Assembly (NCBI GenBank): GCA_024281055.1
Contig: JAMXLF010000006.1
Location: forward strand, 1-64,000
Direction of reading: 5' to 3'
Source of the DNA: Geobacteraceae bacterium
GTDB taxonomy: Bacteria > Desulfobacterota > Desulfuromonadia > Geobacterales > Geobacteraceae
Length of the DNA stretch: 64,000 nt
Shown: in pieces, positions 39,374 to 54,470 of the stretch
Layout: every line of letters begins with the position of its first letter
Position numbering within the stretch: the stretch's first letter is position 1
Notes under the pieces: generated by a model
The model's database searches: none
What the model saw: only the letters and a program-made list of their open reading frames with translations
What the model was told of the DNA's origin: nothing
Translations under genes and position numbers: made by a program

Positions 39374-41244
39374 CGCTCGCCCCGTGCTTTAAGGGCGATA
39401 GAGAGGACGGCGATGGCCGCCGGGGTCACGCCGGAGATGCGCGAGGCCTGGCCGAGGGTGTCGGGACGGAACTTGTGGAGCTTCTCCCGCACCTCGGCGG
39501 TAATTCCCGTGAGGTTCAGGTAGTCGAAGTCGACGGGAAGGCGCGTCCCCTCCAGCTTGCGCGTCCGTTCCACCTGGTCCAGCTGGCGATCGATGTACCC
39601 CTGATACTTGACCTGGATCTCCACCTGCTCCGCAACCGTGGCCGGCACTCTCCGGCTCACCTCGTCGAGGTGGGCAAGCTCGGCGTAGGTGACGTCGGGA
39701 CGGCGCAGCAGTTGCTCAAAGGTGACGGCGTTCTGAAGGCCGGAAAGGCCGAACTCCGCCAGAAACGCCGGGTCGGCCTCAGAGGGGAGGATCTTCGTCT
39801 GGCGCACCCGGTTGAGCTCGGCTGCGATCATCTCGCGTTTCTCCAGGAAGCGCTGGTGCTCCGCCTCGGGAACGAGACCGACGGCATACCCTTTTTCCCG
39901 AAGGCGCAGGTCGGCGTTATCCTCGCGCAGGAGCAGCCGGTACTCGGCCCGGGAGGTGAACATCCGGTATGGCTCCCGTGTGCCGAGGGTGACGAGATCG
40001 TCGATCATCACCCCCGTGTACGCCTCGTCGCGACCGAGAACCAGGGGCTCTTTCCCCTTCACCCGCAACGCCGCATTGATTCCGGCGACGATCCCCTGAG
40101 CTCCCGCCTCCTCGTATCCGGAGGTGCCGTTGATCTGACCGGCGTGGTAGAGGTTGCTGACAAGCTTCGTCTCCAGTGAGGCGTGGAGCTGGATCGGGTC
40201 GACGTAGTCATACTCGATGGCATAGGCGGGCCGCATGATCTCCACGTTCTCGAGCCCGGCGATCGAGCGGTAGAAGGCCCACTGGATATCGATGGGAAGC
40301 GAGGTGGATAGTCCCGACGGGTACACCTCGACCGTGTCCCGTCCTTCCGGTTCGAGAAAGGTCTGGTGCCGTTCCTTCTCCGGAAAGCGAACCACCTTGT
40401 CCTCGATGGAGGGGCAGTAGCGAGGGCCAATACCCTCAATGATCCCCGCATACAGGGGCGAACGGTCGAGGCCGCTTCGGATGATTTCGTGGCTCCGCGG
40501 GTTGGTGTAGGCGATGTGGCACGGCACTTGGGCACGGTCGATCCGCTCAGTGGCAAAGGAAAACGGGATCGGCGGGTCGTCGCCGTACTGGGGTTCGAGC
40601 CTGCCGAAGTCGATGGTACGACCGTCGAGTCTAGCCGGCGTTCCTGTCTTGAGCCGGCCGACGTTGAAGCCGAGGTCCCGCAACTGGTCGGAGAGGCCCA
40701 CCGATGGAAGGTCCCCTGCTCGCCCGCCGGGATAGTTGGTGAGGCCGATATGGATGAGCCCCCGCATGAAGGTACCGGTGGTGAGGACCACCGTCTTCCC
40801 CCGGTAGCGGACTCCAGCCCGGGTGTCCACCCCCCGCGCCCTTCCCTCTTCCACCACGAGTCCAGTCACCTCCCCCTGCTTGAGGTCGAGGTTGGCCGTA
40901 TTCTCCAGAACCCGCTTCATGCGGAGCCGGTAGAGCTGCTTGTCGGCCTGGGCGCGCGAGGCACGCACCGCCGGTCCCTTTCGAGTGTTGAGGATGCGAA
41001 ACTGGATGCCGGTGGCGTCGATATTCTTCCCCATCTCCCCGCCGAGGGCGTCGATTTCTTTGACGAGGTGCCCCTTGGCAAGGCCGCCGATGGCCGGGTT
41101 GCACGACATGAGGGCGATGGCATCGAGGTTGATGGTAAGGAGCAGGGTCCTGCACCCCATCCGCGCCGACGCCAGAGCCGCCTCGCATCCCGCGTGGCCT
41201 GCCCCCACCACAATCACGTCGTATGTCCTGTCGTAAACTATCAC
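39370..41244 (-). CDS. mnmG: tRNA uridine-5-carboxymethylaminomethyl enzyme MnmG (GidA)
   Basis: This 624-residue FAD protein has the dinucleotide loop VVGAGHAGCEAALA at the N-terminus, the second signature GGLAKGHLVKEIDALGG and the C-terminal helical domain that binds MnmE. With MnmE it adds carboxymethylaminomethyl to the wobble uridine of several tRNAs. GTG 41244 is chosen: GGAG lies 7 nt upstream, and the length matches the family, while the frame reading back to 41346 adds unrelated residues. A parS site lies in the 266-nt gap upstream. Confidence 0.96.
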   Translation of the reverse strand: MIVYDRTYDVIVVGAGHAGCEAALASARMGCRTLLLTINLDAIALMSCNPAIGGLAKGHLVKEIDALGGEMGKNIDATGIQFRILNTRKGPAVRASRAQADKQLYRLRMKRVLENTANLDLKQGEVTGLVVEEGRARGVDTRAGVRYRGKTVVLTTGTFMRGLIHIGLTNYPGGRAGDLPSVGLSDQLRDLGFNVGRLKTGTPARLDGRTIDFGRLEPQYGDDPPIPFSFATERIDRAQVPCHIAYTNPRSHEIIRSGLDRSPLYAGIIEGIGPRYCPSIEDKVVRFPEKERHQTFLEPEGRDTVEVYPSGLSTSLPIDIQWAFYRSIAGLENVEIMRPAYAIEYDYVDPIQLHASLETKLVSNLYHAGQINGTSGYEEAGAQGIVAGINAALRVKGKEPLVLGRDEAYTGVMIDDLVTLGTREPYRMFTSRAEYRLLLREDNADLRLREKGYAVGLVPEAEHQRFLEKREMIAAELNRVRQTKILPSEADPAFLAEFGLSGLQNAVTFEQLLRRPDVTYAELAHLDEVSRRVPATVAEQVEIQVKYQGYIDRQLDQVERTRKLEGTRLPVDFDYLNLTGITAEVREKLHKFRPDTLGQASRISGVTPAAIAVLSIALKARGER

Positions 41245-41510
41245 CTTTTCGCTCCAGCACCCAACAGTGCTAACGGCTTTATCTGCTACACACCAGTCAC
41301 TATTTGACTTGCCTGAAGAAACCCGCGACTTCGAGCAGATTTGCATCTCTATTATTTAGCCACAGGTTGAGAAAAATAACAACGAAGAGGTTGGTCGCCT
41401 AGTCCTGCATACCGGCACTGTTTCACAACACATTCATCCGGATACTGTATCCCAGCTATAATGCCAACAGCCAAGCGGATTTAGAGCAATTGTTTCACGT
41501 GAAACATCTA
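41245..41510. other. mnmE-mnmG intergenic region
   Basis: This 266-nt gap is AT-richer than its flanks. It holds the perfect parS (41491-41506), a parS half-site near 41419, and an inverted pair GGATACTGTATCC at about 41439-41451. It must also contain the mnmG promoter on the minus strand, but the hexamers are not convincing. No coding frame or RNA was recognised. Confidence 0.55.
41491..41506. promoter_or_regulatory. parS centromere site (ParB binding)
   Basis: TGTTTCACGTGAAACA is a perfect 16-bp palindrome identical to the consensus chromosomal parS. It lies 4 nt downstream of the mnmE stop, about 4 kb from dnaA, the usual distance for origin-proximal centromeres. ParB loads here and spreads to organise and segregate the origin. 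A half-like site, TGTTTCAC, occurs near 41419. parA and parB are not in the window. Confidence 0.93.
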
Positions 41511-42881
41511 CTATTTGCCGACACAAAACCTCTGGAAGATGATATCCAACACTTCCTCGGGTGTAGTCTCGCCAGTCACCTCGCCGATCGCCCGGAGTGC
41601 CTCGCGCAGCTGAATGGCAAGCAACTCAAGGGTCGCCCCGCTGGCGAGGTCGGTAACGAACGCCGCCAGGGCATCACGTCCACGGGAAAGCGCATCGCGG
41701 TGGCGTGCCTGGGAAACCGCGACGTAGTCGCGGCTGTCTACCGCCTCGCCACTGAGAAACATATCAAAGATGGCGGAGCGGAGTTGTTCGATTCCAGCAC
41801 CGGTCAGCGTCGAGACTTCTACAGTTGGAACGACTGCCAGATTATCGGGAAGAACGAGCATGGATGGAAGATCGCTCTTATTGATAACAATGACCGATTT
41901 TTGCCCTGCAAGTGCGGCGAGAATGGCGTCATCGTCACTATCGAAAGAGCGCGTGCCGTCGAGGACAAACAGAACGAGGTCGGCGGTGGAAATCCGCTCC
42001 ATGGCGAGTCGGACTCCCTCCTGCTCGACGAGGTCGTGGGTTTCCCGGATGCCGGCCGTATCGAGCATGCGCACCGGAAGCCCGCGAATGTTCACCACCT
42101 CTTCGATGATGTCGCGGGTCGTTCCGGGAACGGAGGTGACTATGGACCGCTTCTCACGGAGCAGAGTGTTGAGGAGACTTGACTTTCCCACGTTGGGCTT
42201 ACCGGCGATCAGAACCGACACCCCCTCGCGGAGGACCTTTCCTTCGCGGAAACCCACAAGGAGGGAGTCGATATCGCGACGAGTCGTCGCAACCAGTTCA
42301 GCGACCCGGCCAGCATCGACAGCGCCGATTTCGTCCTCGGGGAAATCGATATAGGCCTCCACAAGAGCGAGAGCCTCCACCAGGTGTTTTCTAATCTCGG
42401 CCAGTCGCTGCGACAGGAGTCCTTCGCGCTGGTGCTGGGCAAGTGAAAGGGAAGCCTCGGTTTTGCCGCGGATAACATCGATGACCGCCTCGGCCTGAAT
42501 AAGATCGATGCGTCCGTTAAGAAAAGCGCGACGGGTGAATTCCCCGGGATCGGCAAGCCGCACGCCCTGGTCGAGCACGAGATCGAGGACCTTCTGCACG
42601 ACCAGATAGCCACCGTGGCAGTGGATTTCGAGAACATCCTCGCGGGTATATGAACGGGGCGCTCGCATGAGGACGATGAGAACCTCATCTATCAACCGGC
42701 CATCAGTCGGGTCGATAAGGTCTCCATAGTAAAAACGGTGGCTTTGAAAGCCACCGTCTGATTTGCCCTTAAAGAGAGCCTGTGCTACCGGGAGAGCCCG
42801 GTCACCGCTTATTCTTACGATGCCGATTCCTCCCTCACCGAGGGGGGTGCTGATGGCAGCTATGGTATCCTGCACGTACAT
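41511..42881 (-). CDS. mnmE: tRNA modification GTPase MnmE (TrmE)
   Basis: This 456-residue protein has an N-terminal folate-binding domain (from MYVQDTIAAISTPLGEGG), a helical domain with an inserted G domain (GKPNVGKSSLLN, then DTAGIRET and NKSD) and the C-terminal catalytic cysteine motif CVGK. It works with MnmG on tRNA wobble uridines. ATG 42881 is preferred over 42941, which lies upstream within yidC-end sequence. It starts 19 nt after yidC; the jag/khpB gene often found between yidC and mnmE is absent. Confidence 0.96.
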   Translation of the reverse strand: MYVQDTIAAISTPLGEGGIGIVRISGDRALPVAQALFKGKSDGGFQSHRFYYGDLIDPTDGRLIDEVLIVLMRAPRSYTREDVLEIHCHGGYLVVQKVLDLVLDQGVRLADPGEFTRRAFLNGRIDLIQAEAVIDVIRGKTEASLSLAQHQREGLLSQRLAEIRKHLVEALALVEAYIDFPEDEIGAVDAGRVAELVATTRRDIDSLLVGFREGKVLREGVSVLIAGKPNVGKSSLLNTLLREKRSIVTSVPGTTRDIIEEVVNIRGLPVRMLDTAGIRETHDLVEQEGVRLAMERISTADLVLFVLDGTRSFDSDDDAILAALAGQKSVIVINKSDLPSMLVLPDNLAVVPTVEVSTLTGAGIEQLRSAIFDMFLSGEAVDSRDYVAVSQARHRDALSRGRDALAAFVTDLASGATLELLAIQLREALRAIGEVTGETTPEEVLDIIFQRFCVGK

Positions 42882-42900
42882 GACTGACCTGCGCCCTGCC

Positions 42901-44499
42901 CTATTCCTTGAGCAGCTTGTTGATATAGGCCTGCTGTGCAATGGTGAGGACGTTGTTGACGAGCCAGTAAAGCACGAGACCGGAAGGCAGATTGATGAAC
43001 ATGACGGTGAACACCACCGGCAGAGCCATCATCATCTTCGCCTGGGCCGGGTCCATCCCGGTCGGCGGGGTCATCTTCTGCTGGATGAACATCGTCGCCC
43101 CCATGACGAGCGGGGTAACGTAGTATGGGTCTTTTGCCGAGAGATCATGTATCCAGAGAATGAACGGGGCATGGCGAAGCTCGATCGACGACATCAGGGC
43201 ACGATAAAGGGCGATGAAAATCGGCATCTGAACCAGCATCGGGAGACAGCCGCCGAGGGGGTTCACCTTATGCTCCCTGTATAATTCCATGACCGCCCGG
43301 TTCAAACCATCCCGGTCGTCCTTGTACTTATCCTTCAACTTGGCCATCATCGGCTGGATCTTCTGCATCTCCTTCATCGACTTGTAACTCTTGAACGTCA
43401 GAGGGTAGAAAAGGATCTTTATGATGACGGTGATGATGATAATCGCCACACCGTAGTTGCCGGTGTACTTGTAGAAGAACTTCAGGGAATAAAGAAGAGG
43501 CTTTGCTATCGCCGAGAACCAGCCGAAATCGATGACTTCATCGAGCCGCGCCCCCTGGGCCTTGAGAATATCGAGGTCTTTGGGACCGAAATAGAGGCGA
43601 TACGCGATGGACCGCGCCTCACCCGGGTTGAGGCTTAACTGCGGGGAAGAGATAACATCCTCCACGAAGTTCTGGCTCTCCTGGAGGCGGACGTTTGCGA
43701 TGCTCCCGTCACTTGCAAGGACAGCAGAGAGAAAATACTTGTCCGCGTAGCCGCTCCAGAGGATTCCCTTGTCATACTGTTTGGCCCCTTTGGCAAGGTC
43801 GGTCACTTTGAGCAACTGAACAGAGTTATCGGTAAGAATAACCGGCCCATGGGCCTCAAAACGGGAGTCACCTTTTGTAGGCTCAACGTGGGTCTTCTCG
43901 ATGAGTTGGAGAACGCCCTCCTGCTTGACCGACGTGCCGTTGCCGACCTGCTCGTTGAGATCGATCTCGTAGCTGTCGGCATGAAGTGTGAAGGTTCTCC
44001 TGAAGGTGAGCCCCTGCGGAGTCGTCAAGATAAACTCCAGGGTCCCGGTTGCTCCTTTTTCGAGATGCATGCTGCCGGCGTTGGTGCTGTACACGGCATC
44101 GGCAGGCAGAGTAAACCCTTGCGCCACAGTCCGCAGCGTGTAGTTCGTCGGGACATCCTCATTGACGAGGGTCACCTGGGGTGCACCCGCAGTTGCGGTC
44201 ACCCGGTACTTCTTCAGCGTAAACTTCTTGAGAGCGGCACCGCGCGAGCTGAAAACGGCCGAATACAAATCGGTATCAACTGTCACATCCTTTTCGGGCA
44301 AAGCCGCCGTAATTGGCGCCGCAGGAATATTCGGTATGACAGAGCCGACGGCTGCGGAAGGCTGTCTGACGGCGGACGACATCGCCTGCTGGGCGCCTTT
44401 CCCAGGCTGAACCGCAGGTTTCGGCGCAGGGAACAGTACTGAATAACCGTACATGACGGCAATCGACAGGATGACAGCTATCAAGACACGTTTTTCCAT
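42901..44499 (-). CDS. yidC: Membrane protein insertase YidC
   Basis: The 532-residue protein has an N-terminal anchor (about 4-24), a large periplasmic P1 domain (about 55-310) and five C-terminal membrane segments including FPLTFKSYKSMKEMQKIQP and KVNPLGGCLPMLVQMPIFIAL. It inserts and folds membrane proteins alone or with SecYEG. It starts at ATG 44499, 13 nt after yidD, in the conserved rpmH-rnpA-yidD-yidC order. The long P1 domain is the Gram-negative form. Confidence 0.97.
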   Translation of the reverse strand: MEKRVLIAVILSIAVMYGYSVLFPAPKPAVQPGKGAQQAMSSAVRQPSAAVGSVIPNIPAAPITAALPEKDVTVDTDLYSAVFSSRGAALKKFTLKKYRVTATAGAPQVTLVNEDVPTNYTLRTVAQGFTLPADAVYSTNAGSMHLEKGATGTLEFILTTPQGLTFRRTFTLHADSYEIDLNEQVGNGTSVKQEGVLQLIEKTHVEPTKGDSRFEAHGPVILTDNSVQLLKVTDLAKGAKQYDKGILWSGYADKYFLSAVLASDGSIANVRLQESQNFVEDVISSPQLSLNPGEARSIAYRLYFGPKDLDILKAQGARLDEVIDFGWFSAIAKPLLYSLKFFYKYTGNYGVAIIIITVIIKILFYPLTFKSYKSMKEMQKIQPMMAKLKDKYKDDRDGLNRAVMELYREHKVNPLGGCLPMLVQMPIFIALYRALMSSIELRHAPFILWIHDLSAKDPYYVTPLVMGATMFIQQKMTPPTGMDPAQAKMMMALPVVFTVMFINLPSGLVLYWLVNNVLTIAQQAYINKLLKE

Positions 44500-44512
44500 G
44501 AGGTCTCCTCAA

Positions 44513-44725
44513 CTACTTGACAGGATCATAACCACCGGGATGCAGGGGATGGCACCGGACGACCCGCGTCAGCGAGAGCCAGACACCCTTTGCCAGACCA
44601 TATTTTTCCAAAGCTTGAACAGAGTAATGTGAACAGGAGGGGTAGAAACGACAGGAGGCCCCGGTGAAAGGCGACAGAAACTTCTGGTACAAGCCGATGA
44701 TGAAAATGAGAAGCTGGCGTATCAT
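44513..44725 (-). CDS. yidD: Membrane protein insertion efficiency factor YidD
   Basis: This 70-residue protein has the family core [20 protein letters not shown] and [13 protein letters not shown], then GGYDPVK at the end. It has a short amphipathic N-terminus and three conserved cysteines. It is thought to help YidC/Sec insert membrane proteins. ATG 44725 overlaps the rnpA stop by one base (TGATG); an in-frame GTG just before is an alternative. Confidence 0.95.
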   Translation of the reverse strand: MIRQLLIFIIGLYQKFLSPFTGASCRFYPSCSHYSVQALEKYGLAKGVWLSLTRVVRCHPLHPGGYDPVK

Positions 44726-45063
44726 CACACATTATGAAGGCGCCGTAGGGCACGGACCAGTTCCTGGGCTACTTGGCAGAAGTCGAGCTTATCGGCTCCC
44801 TTCCGGGCTATGACGTTGAAATCGCCAGCGGCGAAAAGGCCCTTGTTCTGCCGGTAGAATTCCCTGATCAGACGTTTCAGCCGGTTTCGCACCACCGCGT
44901 TCCCGACCTTGCGGCTGACAGTAATCCCGATGCGAGCCACCGGTCCCGTCGTGCTTCGGTACACTATAATAAAATGAGGGGCATGTAACGCATGCCCCTG
45001 CTCGGAAAGCTCAAGAAACTCGCTGCGAGACAGCAGACGCTCTTCCTTGGGAAATCCAGGCAA
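44725..45063 (-). CDS. rnpA: Ribonuclease P protein component
   Basis: The 112-residue basic protein has ISxRxFxxL-like [10 protein letters not shown] at the N-terminus and the RNR signature [17 protein letters not shown]. It partners the RNase P RNA in tRNA 5' maturation. The start appears to be TTG 45063, 10 nt after rpmH, with no strong ribosome site; coupling to rpmH may compensate. The rnpB RNA is not in the window. Confidence 0.94.
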   Translation of the reverse strand: MPGFPKEERLLSRSEFLELSEQGHALHAPHFIIVYRSTTGPVARIGITVSRKVGNAVVRNRLKRLIREFYRQNKGLFAAGDFNVIARKGADKLDFCQVAQELVRALRRLHNV

Positions 45064-45073
45064 AATGCGGACG

Positions 45074-45223
45074 CTACTTCGAAGCGATGGTTACGGCCAA
45101 TCTCTTCCGTCCCTTGGCACGCCGGCGCTTGATAACAAGACGGCCGTTCTTGGTAGACATGCGAACAAGAAAACCGTGGGTTCTTTTCCTGGAGGTATTG
45201 CTTGGCTGAAAGGTTCTTTTCAT
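45074..45223 (-). CDS. rpmH: 50S ribosomal protein L34
   Basis: This is a short gene of 49 codons on the minus strand: [18 protein letters not shown] through RLAVTIASK. It has the L34 landmarks KRTFQPS, HGFLVRM and the basic [10 protein letters not shown] tail. It is a late-assembling protein of the large ribosomal subunit. It starts the rpmH-rnpA-yidD-yidC-mnmE operon and has a near-ideal promoter upstream (45312-45284). Confidence 0.97.
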   Translation of the reverse strand: MKRTFQPSNTSRKRTHGFLVRMSTKNGRLVIKRRRAKGRKRLAVTIASK

Positions 45224-45283
45224 GATCTATGACTCCTGTATGTGCATGTACGATTGATGCTCATATAACGATGGAAACTGTAC

Positions 45284-45312
45284 TATTAAACATAGCCACC
45301 GGAAATTGTCAA
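45284..45312 (-). promoter_or_regulatory. rpmH operon promoter
   Basis: On the minus strand, TTGACA (45312-45307), a 17-nt spacer and TTAATA (45289-45284) form the best sigma-70 promoter in the window, 61 nt from the rpmH start. A DnaA box at 45329-45337 sits just upstream of its -35, so DnaA could affect this operon. Confidence 0.75.
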
Positions 45313-45328
45313 GGGATAATTTATGAGC

Positions 45329-45480
45329 TGTGGATAAATTAGCCTTGCAAATTCCGCCCTCCTCTGCTAATCTGCACTATCCGGCGTATGATACGTGAAC
45401 CCCCCCACATTTGCTTTATAACTTACTGATTCTGCAAGATAATAATTTTATCAACACCTGTTGATAACTCTGTGAATAAC
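45329..45480. promoter_or_regulatory. DnaA-box cluster in the rpmH-dnaA gap
   Basis: There are four DnaA-type 9-mers: TGTGGATAA at 45329 (perfect, minus sense), TTATCAACA at 45449, TGTTGATAA at 45460 and TGTGAATAA at 45472. The middle two form an inverted pair with a 2-nt gap. AT-rich sequence (45410-45450), including TATAAC and GATAAT, lies just upstream. The likely role is autoregulation of dnaA and/or a second half of a bipartite origin. Confidence 0.7.
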
Positions 45481-45517
45481 ACTGCAATGTCATCTTCCCG
45501 ATGCAAGGGTTTCTCCC

Positions 45518-46867
45518 ATGGAACATGTCTGGCTCGAAGCCCAATCGAATATCGCCAAAGTACTCACCCAGCAGACATTTAACACCTGGATAAAACCGGT
45601 CAAATTTCTCGGCGTTACCAGCAACGCTATTGAACTGGCAGTACCCAGCAAATTTGTCAAGGAATGGATTACGGAAAAATACCTGGCCATGATCCAGGAA
45701 GCCGTATCCTCCCTCACCGAGTCCCGGTACCAGGTTGAGTTCCGGGTCATCGACCCTCCCGAACCCCAGGATAGTGTCGCAGCCAACGACGGGGAAGAAC
45801 CGGCGGAGCCGAAGCCCACCAGGGATAAGGTGAAATCCTCCGAGTTTAGCACCAACCTCAACCCCAAATATACCTTTGATACGTTCGTGTGCGGAGGGAG
45901 CAACCAGTTCGCCCATGCCGCCTCGCAGGCCGTTGCCAACAAGCCCGCCACAAATTACAATCCTCTTTTCATCTACGGCGGTGTCGGCCTCGGCAAGACC
46001 CATCTTCTCTCCGCCATAGGGAACCACATCCTCGCCCACAGCAAAAAGGCGCGAATCAGCTACTACACCTCCGAAAAGTTCATGAACGAACTGATCAACT
46101 GCCTGCGCTACAACAAAATGGAGCAATTCCGGAACAAATTCCGGAGCATGGACGTCCTGCTGATCGACGACGTCCAGTTCATCGCCGGCAAGGAAAGGAC
46201 CCAGGAGGAGTTTTTCCACACCTTCAATGCCCTCTACGAATCCCATAAACAGATCGTCGTAACGTCCGACAAATTCCCCAAGGACATCCCGGGACTGGAG
46301 GAAAGGCTTCGTTCCCGATTTGAATGGGGGCTCATCGCCGATATCCAGCCACCGGATATCGAGACCAAGGTAGCGATCCTCAGAAAGAAGGCGGAACTCG
46401 ATGCTATAGTCCTCCCGGACGATGTGGCCCTGTTCCTCGCCTCAAGCTCCACGAGCAACGTGAGAGAACTTGAAGGAATGCTGATCCGTCTCGGAGCTTT
46501 CGCCAGTCTTACGGGAAGTGCCGTTTCCCTTACCATGGCGCGACAGGTTCTGAAGGATATCATCATCGACAAATCACGGGACATCACGGTGGAGATGATA
46601 CAGAAACACGTGGCGGAGCATTTTAAGATAAAACTTTCTGACCTCAAATCGGAAAAACGGCTGAAAACCCTCGTGGTCCCCCGTCAGATAGCCATTTATC
46701 TCTGCCGCGACCTCACCAAGTGCTCCTATCCGGAAATCGGCGAAAAGTTCGGTGGCAAGGACCATTCGACCATCATTCATTCGGTCAAGAAGGTGGAACG
46801 GTTGATGACACAGGACCTGGACTTCAAGGGAACCGTCGATCTCATAAAACGGGAGCTGTTGAATTGA
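45518..46867 (+). CDS. dnaA: Chromosomal replication initiator DnaA
   Basis: The 449-residue initiator has domain I (about 1-80, helical, WLEAQSN and FNTWI), a short linker, the AAA+ domain with Walker A GGVGLGKTH at about 153-161 and Walker B LLIDDVQF. The C-terminal DNA-binding domain has the signature CRDLTKCSYPEIGEKFGGKDHSTI. It unwinds oriC and loads the helicase. It is flanked on both sides by DnaA boxes, indicating autoregulation and an adjacent origin. Confidence 0.98.
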   Translation: MEHVWLEAQSNIAKVLTQQTFNTWIKPVKFLGVTSNAIELAVPSKFVKEWITEKYLAMIQEAVSSLTESRYQVEFRVIDPPEPQDSVAANDGEEPAEPKPTRDKVKSSEFSTNLNPKYTFDTFVCGGSNQFAHAASQAVANKPATNYNPLFIYGGVGLGKTHLLSAIGNHILAHSKKARISYYTSEKFMNELINCLRYNKMEQFRNKFRSMDVLLIDDVQFIAGKERTQEEFFHTFNALYESHKQIVVTSDKFPKDIPGLEERLRSRFEWGLIADIQPPDIETKVAILRKKAELDAIVLPDDVALFLASSSTSNVRELEGMLIRLGAFASLTGSAVSLTMARQVLKDIIIDKSRDITVEMIQKHVAEHFKIKLSDLKSEKRLKTLVVPRQIAIYLCRDLTKCSYPEIGEKFGGKDHSTIIHSVKKVERLMTQDLDFKGTVDLIKRELLN

Positions 46868-47088
46868 TGGTAACACCTGTGCATATGTCACCGCCGGCTG
46901 TGGATATTTAGTCTATGCCAAGACGCACCGTGGAAATTGTGGATATCTCACACACTCCCATCGACAGGGAAAACGTCGTAAATACGGGGTATACGGTCAG
47001 TTGTCCACAAATTAACAGGTATCTACTTTCTTTTACTAAAAAAGATTTTTTATAAAGATAGAACCAGTTTCATTTACCGGGAGGGACG
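46868..47088. other. Probable replication origin oriC (dnaA-dnaN)
   Basis: This 221-nt gap holds same-sense DnaA boxes TGTGCATAT 46878 (weak), TGTGGATAT 46899 and TGTGGATAT 46938, and an opposite box TTGTCCACA at 47001. An A/T-only-rich tract follows (47021-47060, including TTTTACTAAAAAAG and TTTTTTATAAAG) suited to unwinding. Gene direction diverges around dnaA: the rpmH side is minus and the dnaN side plus. Geobacter genome numbering conventionally starts at dnaN, which fits. The window boundary between leading strands is here or in the rpmH-dnaA gap. Confidence 0.82.
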
Positions 47089-48207
47089 ATGGAATTCAAA
47101 ATTGACAAGGAGACTTTTCTCAAGGCGTTGCAGAAAATCCAGGGAATCGTTGAAAAGCGCAATACCATGCCGATTCTCTCGAACGTCCTCATCGAAGCTG
47201 CGGGTGAGAGGATCTACTTGACCGCAACCGACCTGGAAGTCGGCATGAAAAGCTTCTACCCGACAACGGTTGTCAAGGACGGCAAAATCACCGTCTCTGC
47301 CAAGAAAGTCTACGAAATCATCAAAGAACTCCCCAACGAAGAGATCCGCTTCACCACGCGCGAGAACGACTGGGTAGAAATACGTTGCGGCAAAGCACAC
47401 TTCAACATAGTAGGTCTTTCGCCCGAGGAATTCCCCTACTTCCCCAAGGTGAACGAGGACAGCTTCATCGTACTCAACAACCGGATATGCCGGGAGATGA
47501 TAGAACAAACATCATACGCAATCTGCCATGACGAAACAAAGTACAACCTCAACGGTATCTTCATCAAGGCAACAACAGAGAACGAACGGAATGTCATCCG
47601 CATGGTGGCCACGGACGGCCACCGTCTCTCCATTGCCGAACGGGAATTCAGCGGCAAGATCAGCGGCGAGCTGGGCAAGGGGATCATCTTTCCCAAAAAA
47701 GGTATTTTCGAACTTAAAAAGATGACCGAAGAGGAAGAGGGGGACATTCTCCTCGGCTTCATGGACAACAGCGCCGTGATCAAAAAAGGTAACACCGTTG
47801 TGGTCATGCGCCTTGTGGACGGCGAGTTTCCCGATTATACCCGGGTCGTTCCCGTCGGCAACGATAAGGTCGTCACGATCGCCCGCGAGGTCTTCTTCCA
47901 TTCGTTGCGCAGAATGGCGATCCTTTCCAGCGAAAAATTCAAGGGGATCAAGTTCGACATCAACTCAGGGGGCATGGAAATATCGTCAAGCAACCCCGAG
48001 CTCGGTGAAGCACGGGAGGAGATCGAGGCTGTCTATAGCGGCGACCCCCTGACCGTGCGCTTCAATGCCCGGTACCTCATCGACGTGCTGTCGGTACTCG
48101 GTAACGAACAGGTCGAATTGGTCCTCCGAGACGAGCTTTCTCCGGCCATCGTCAAACCGTCAGGCTCCGAAGGATTCCTTGCGGTAATCATGCCGATGCG
48201 CCTGTGA
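47089..48207 (+). CDS. dnaN: DNA polymerase III beta sliding clamp
   Basis: This 372-residue protein has three similar clamp domains, the typical C-terminus ending VMPMRL and MPILSNVLIEA near the start. The dimer encircles DNA and tethers the polymerase. The start has GGGAGGG 4 nt upstream. It is followed by a hairpin with A and T flanks (48245-48277), which may limit read-through into recF. Confidence 0.98.
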   Translation: MEFKIDKETFLKALQKIQGIVEKRNTMPILSNVLIEAAGERIYLTATDLEVGMKSFYPTTVVKDGKITVSAKKVYEIIKELPNEEIRFTTRENDWVEIRCGKAHFNIVGLSPEEFPYFPKVNEDSFIVLNNRICREMIEQTSYAICHDETKYNLNGIFIKATTENERNVIRMVATDGHRLSIAEREFSGKISGELGKGIIFPKKGIFELKKMTEEEEGDILLGFMDNSAVIKKGNTVVVMRLVDGEFPDYTRVVPVGNDKVVTIAREVFFHSLRRMAILSSEKFKGIKFDINSGGMEISSSNPELGEAREEIEAVYSGDPLTVRFNARYLIDVLSVLGNEQVELVLRDELSPAIVKPSGSEGFLAVIMPMRL

Positions 48208-48244
48208 CATATGTCTCGGTGACGAAACACCAAAGGCAGGCGGC

Positions 48245-48277
48245 AAAAAGGCCTCTCTCGCCAGGAGCGGCCTTTTT
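48245..48277. terminator. Terminator-like hairpin between dnaN and recF
   Basis: AAAAAGGCC (48245-48253) and GGCCTTTTT (48269-48277) form a 9-bp stem including the A/T flanks, with a 15-nt loop. The T-run forms the outer stem, so it could act in either direction. It lies 21 nt upstream of recF and may uncouple recF-gyrB-gyrA from dnaN. Confidence 0.65.
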
Positions 48278-48297
48278 CACGGAATAAGTCACTAACC

Positions 48298-51791
<3,494 letters not shown>

Positions 51792-51796
51792 CTCCA

Positions 51797-51867
51797 GGCG
51801 CGAGGCGCTGGGCGCTGGGCACGAGGAAACGCTTTTCCCCAGTGCCTAGCGCCCAGAGCCTAGTGCC
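51797..51867. repeat. Heptad-repeat hairpin, GGCGCTG family, copy 1 (gyrB-gyrA)
   Basis: The left arm is GGCGCGA 51797, GGCGCTG 51804, GGCGCTG 51811 and GGCACGA 51818. The right arm is CAGTGCC 51840, TAGCGCC 51847, CAGAGCC 51854 and TAGTGCC 51861. All units are 7 bp, and the arms are complementary in register with a loop of about 15 nt. It starts 6 nt after gyrB and ends 21 nt before gyrA. Confidence 0.85.
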
Positions 51868-51888
51868 TCGATTTTATGAGGTTATGCA

Positions 51889-54468
<2,580 letters not shown>

Positions 54469-54470
54469 CA

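Noticed and set aside
44975-45000. AGGGGCAT...ATGCCCCT palindrome in rnpA
   Set aside because: It lies within the coding region and is short; codon constraint and chance explain it.
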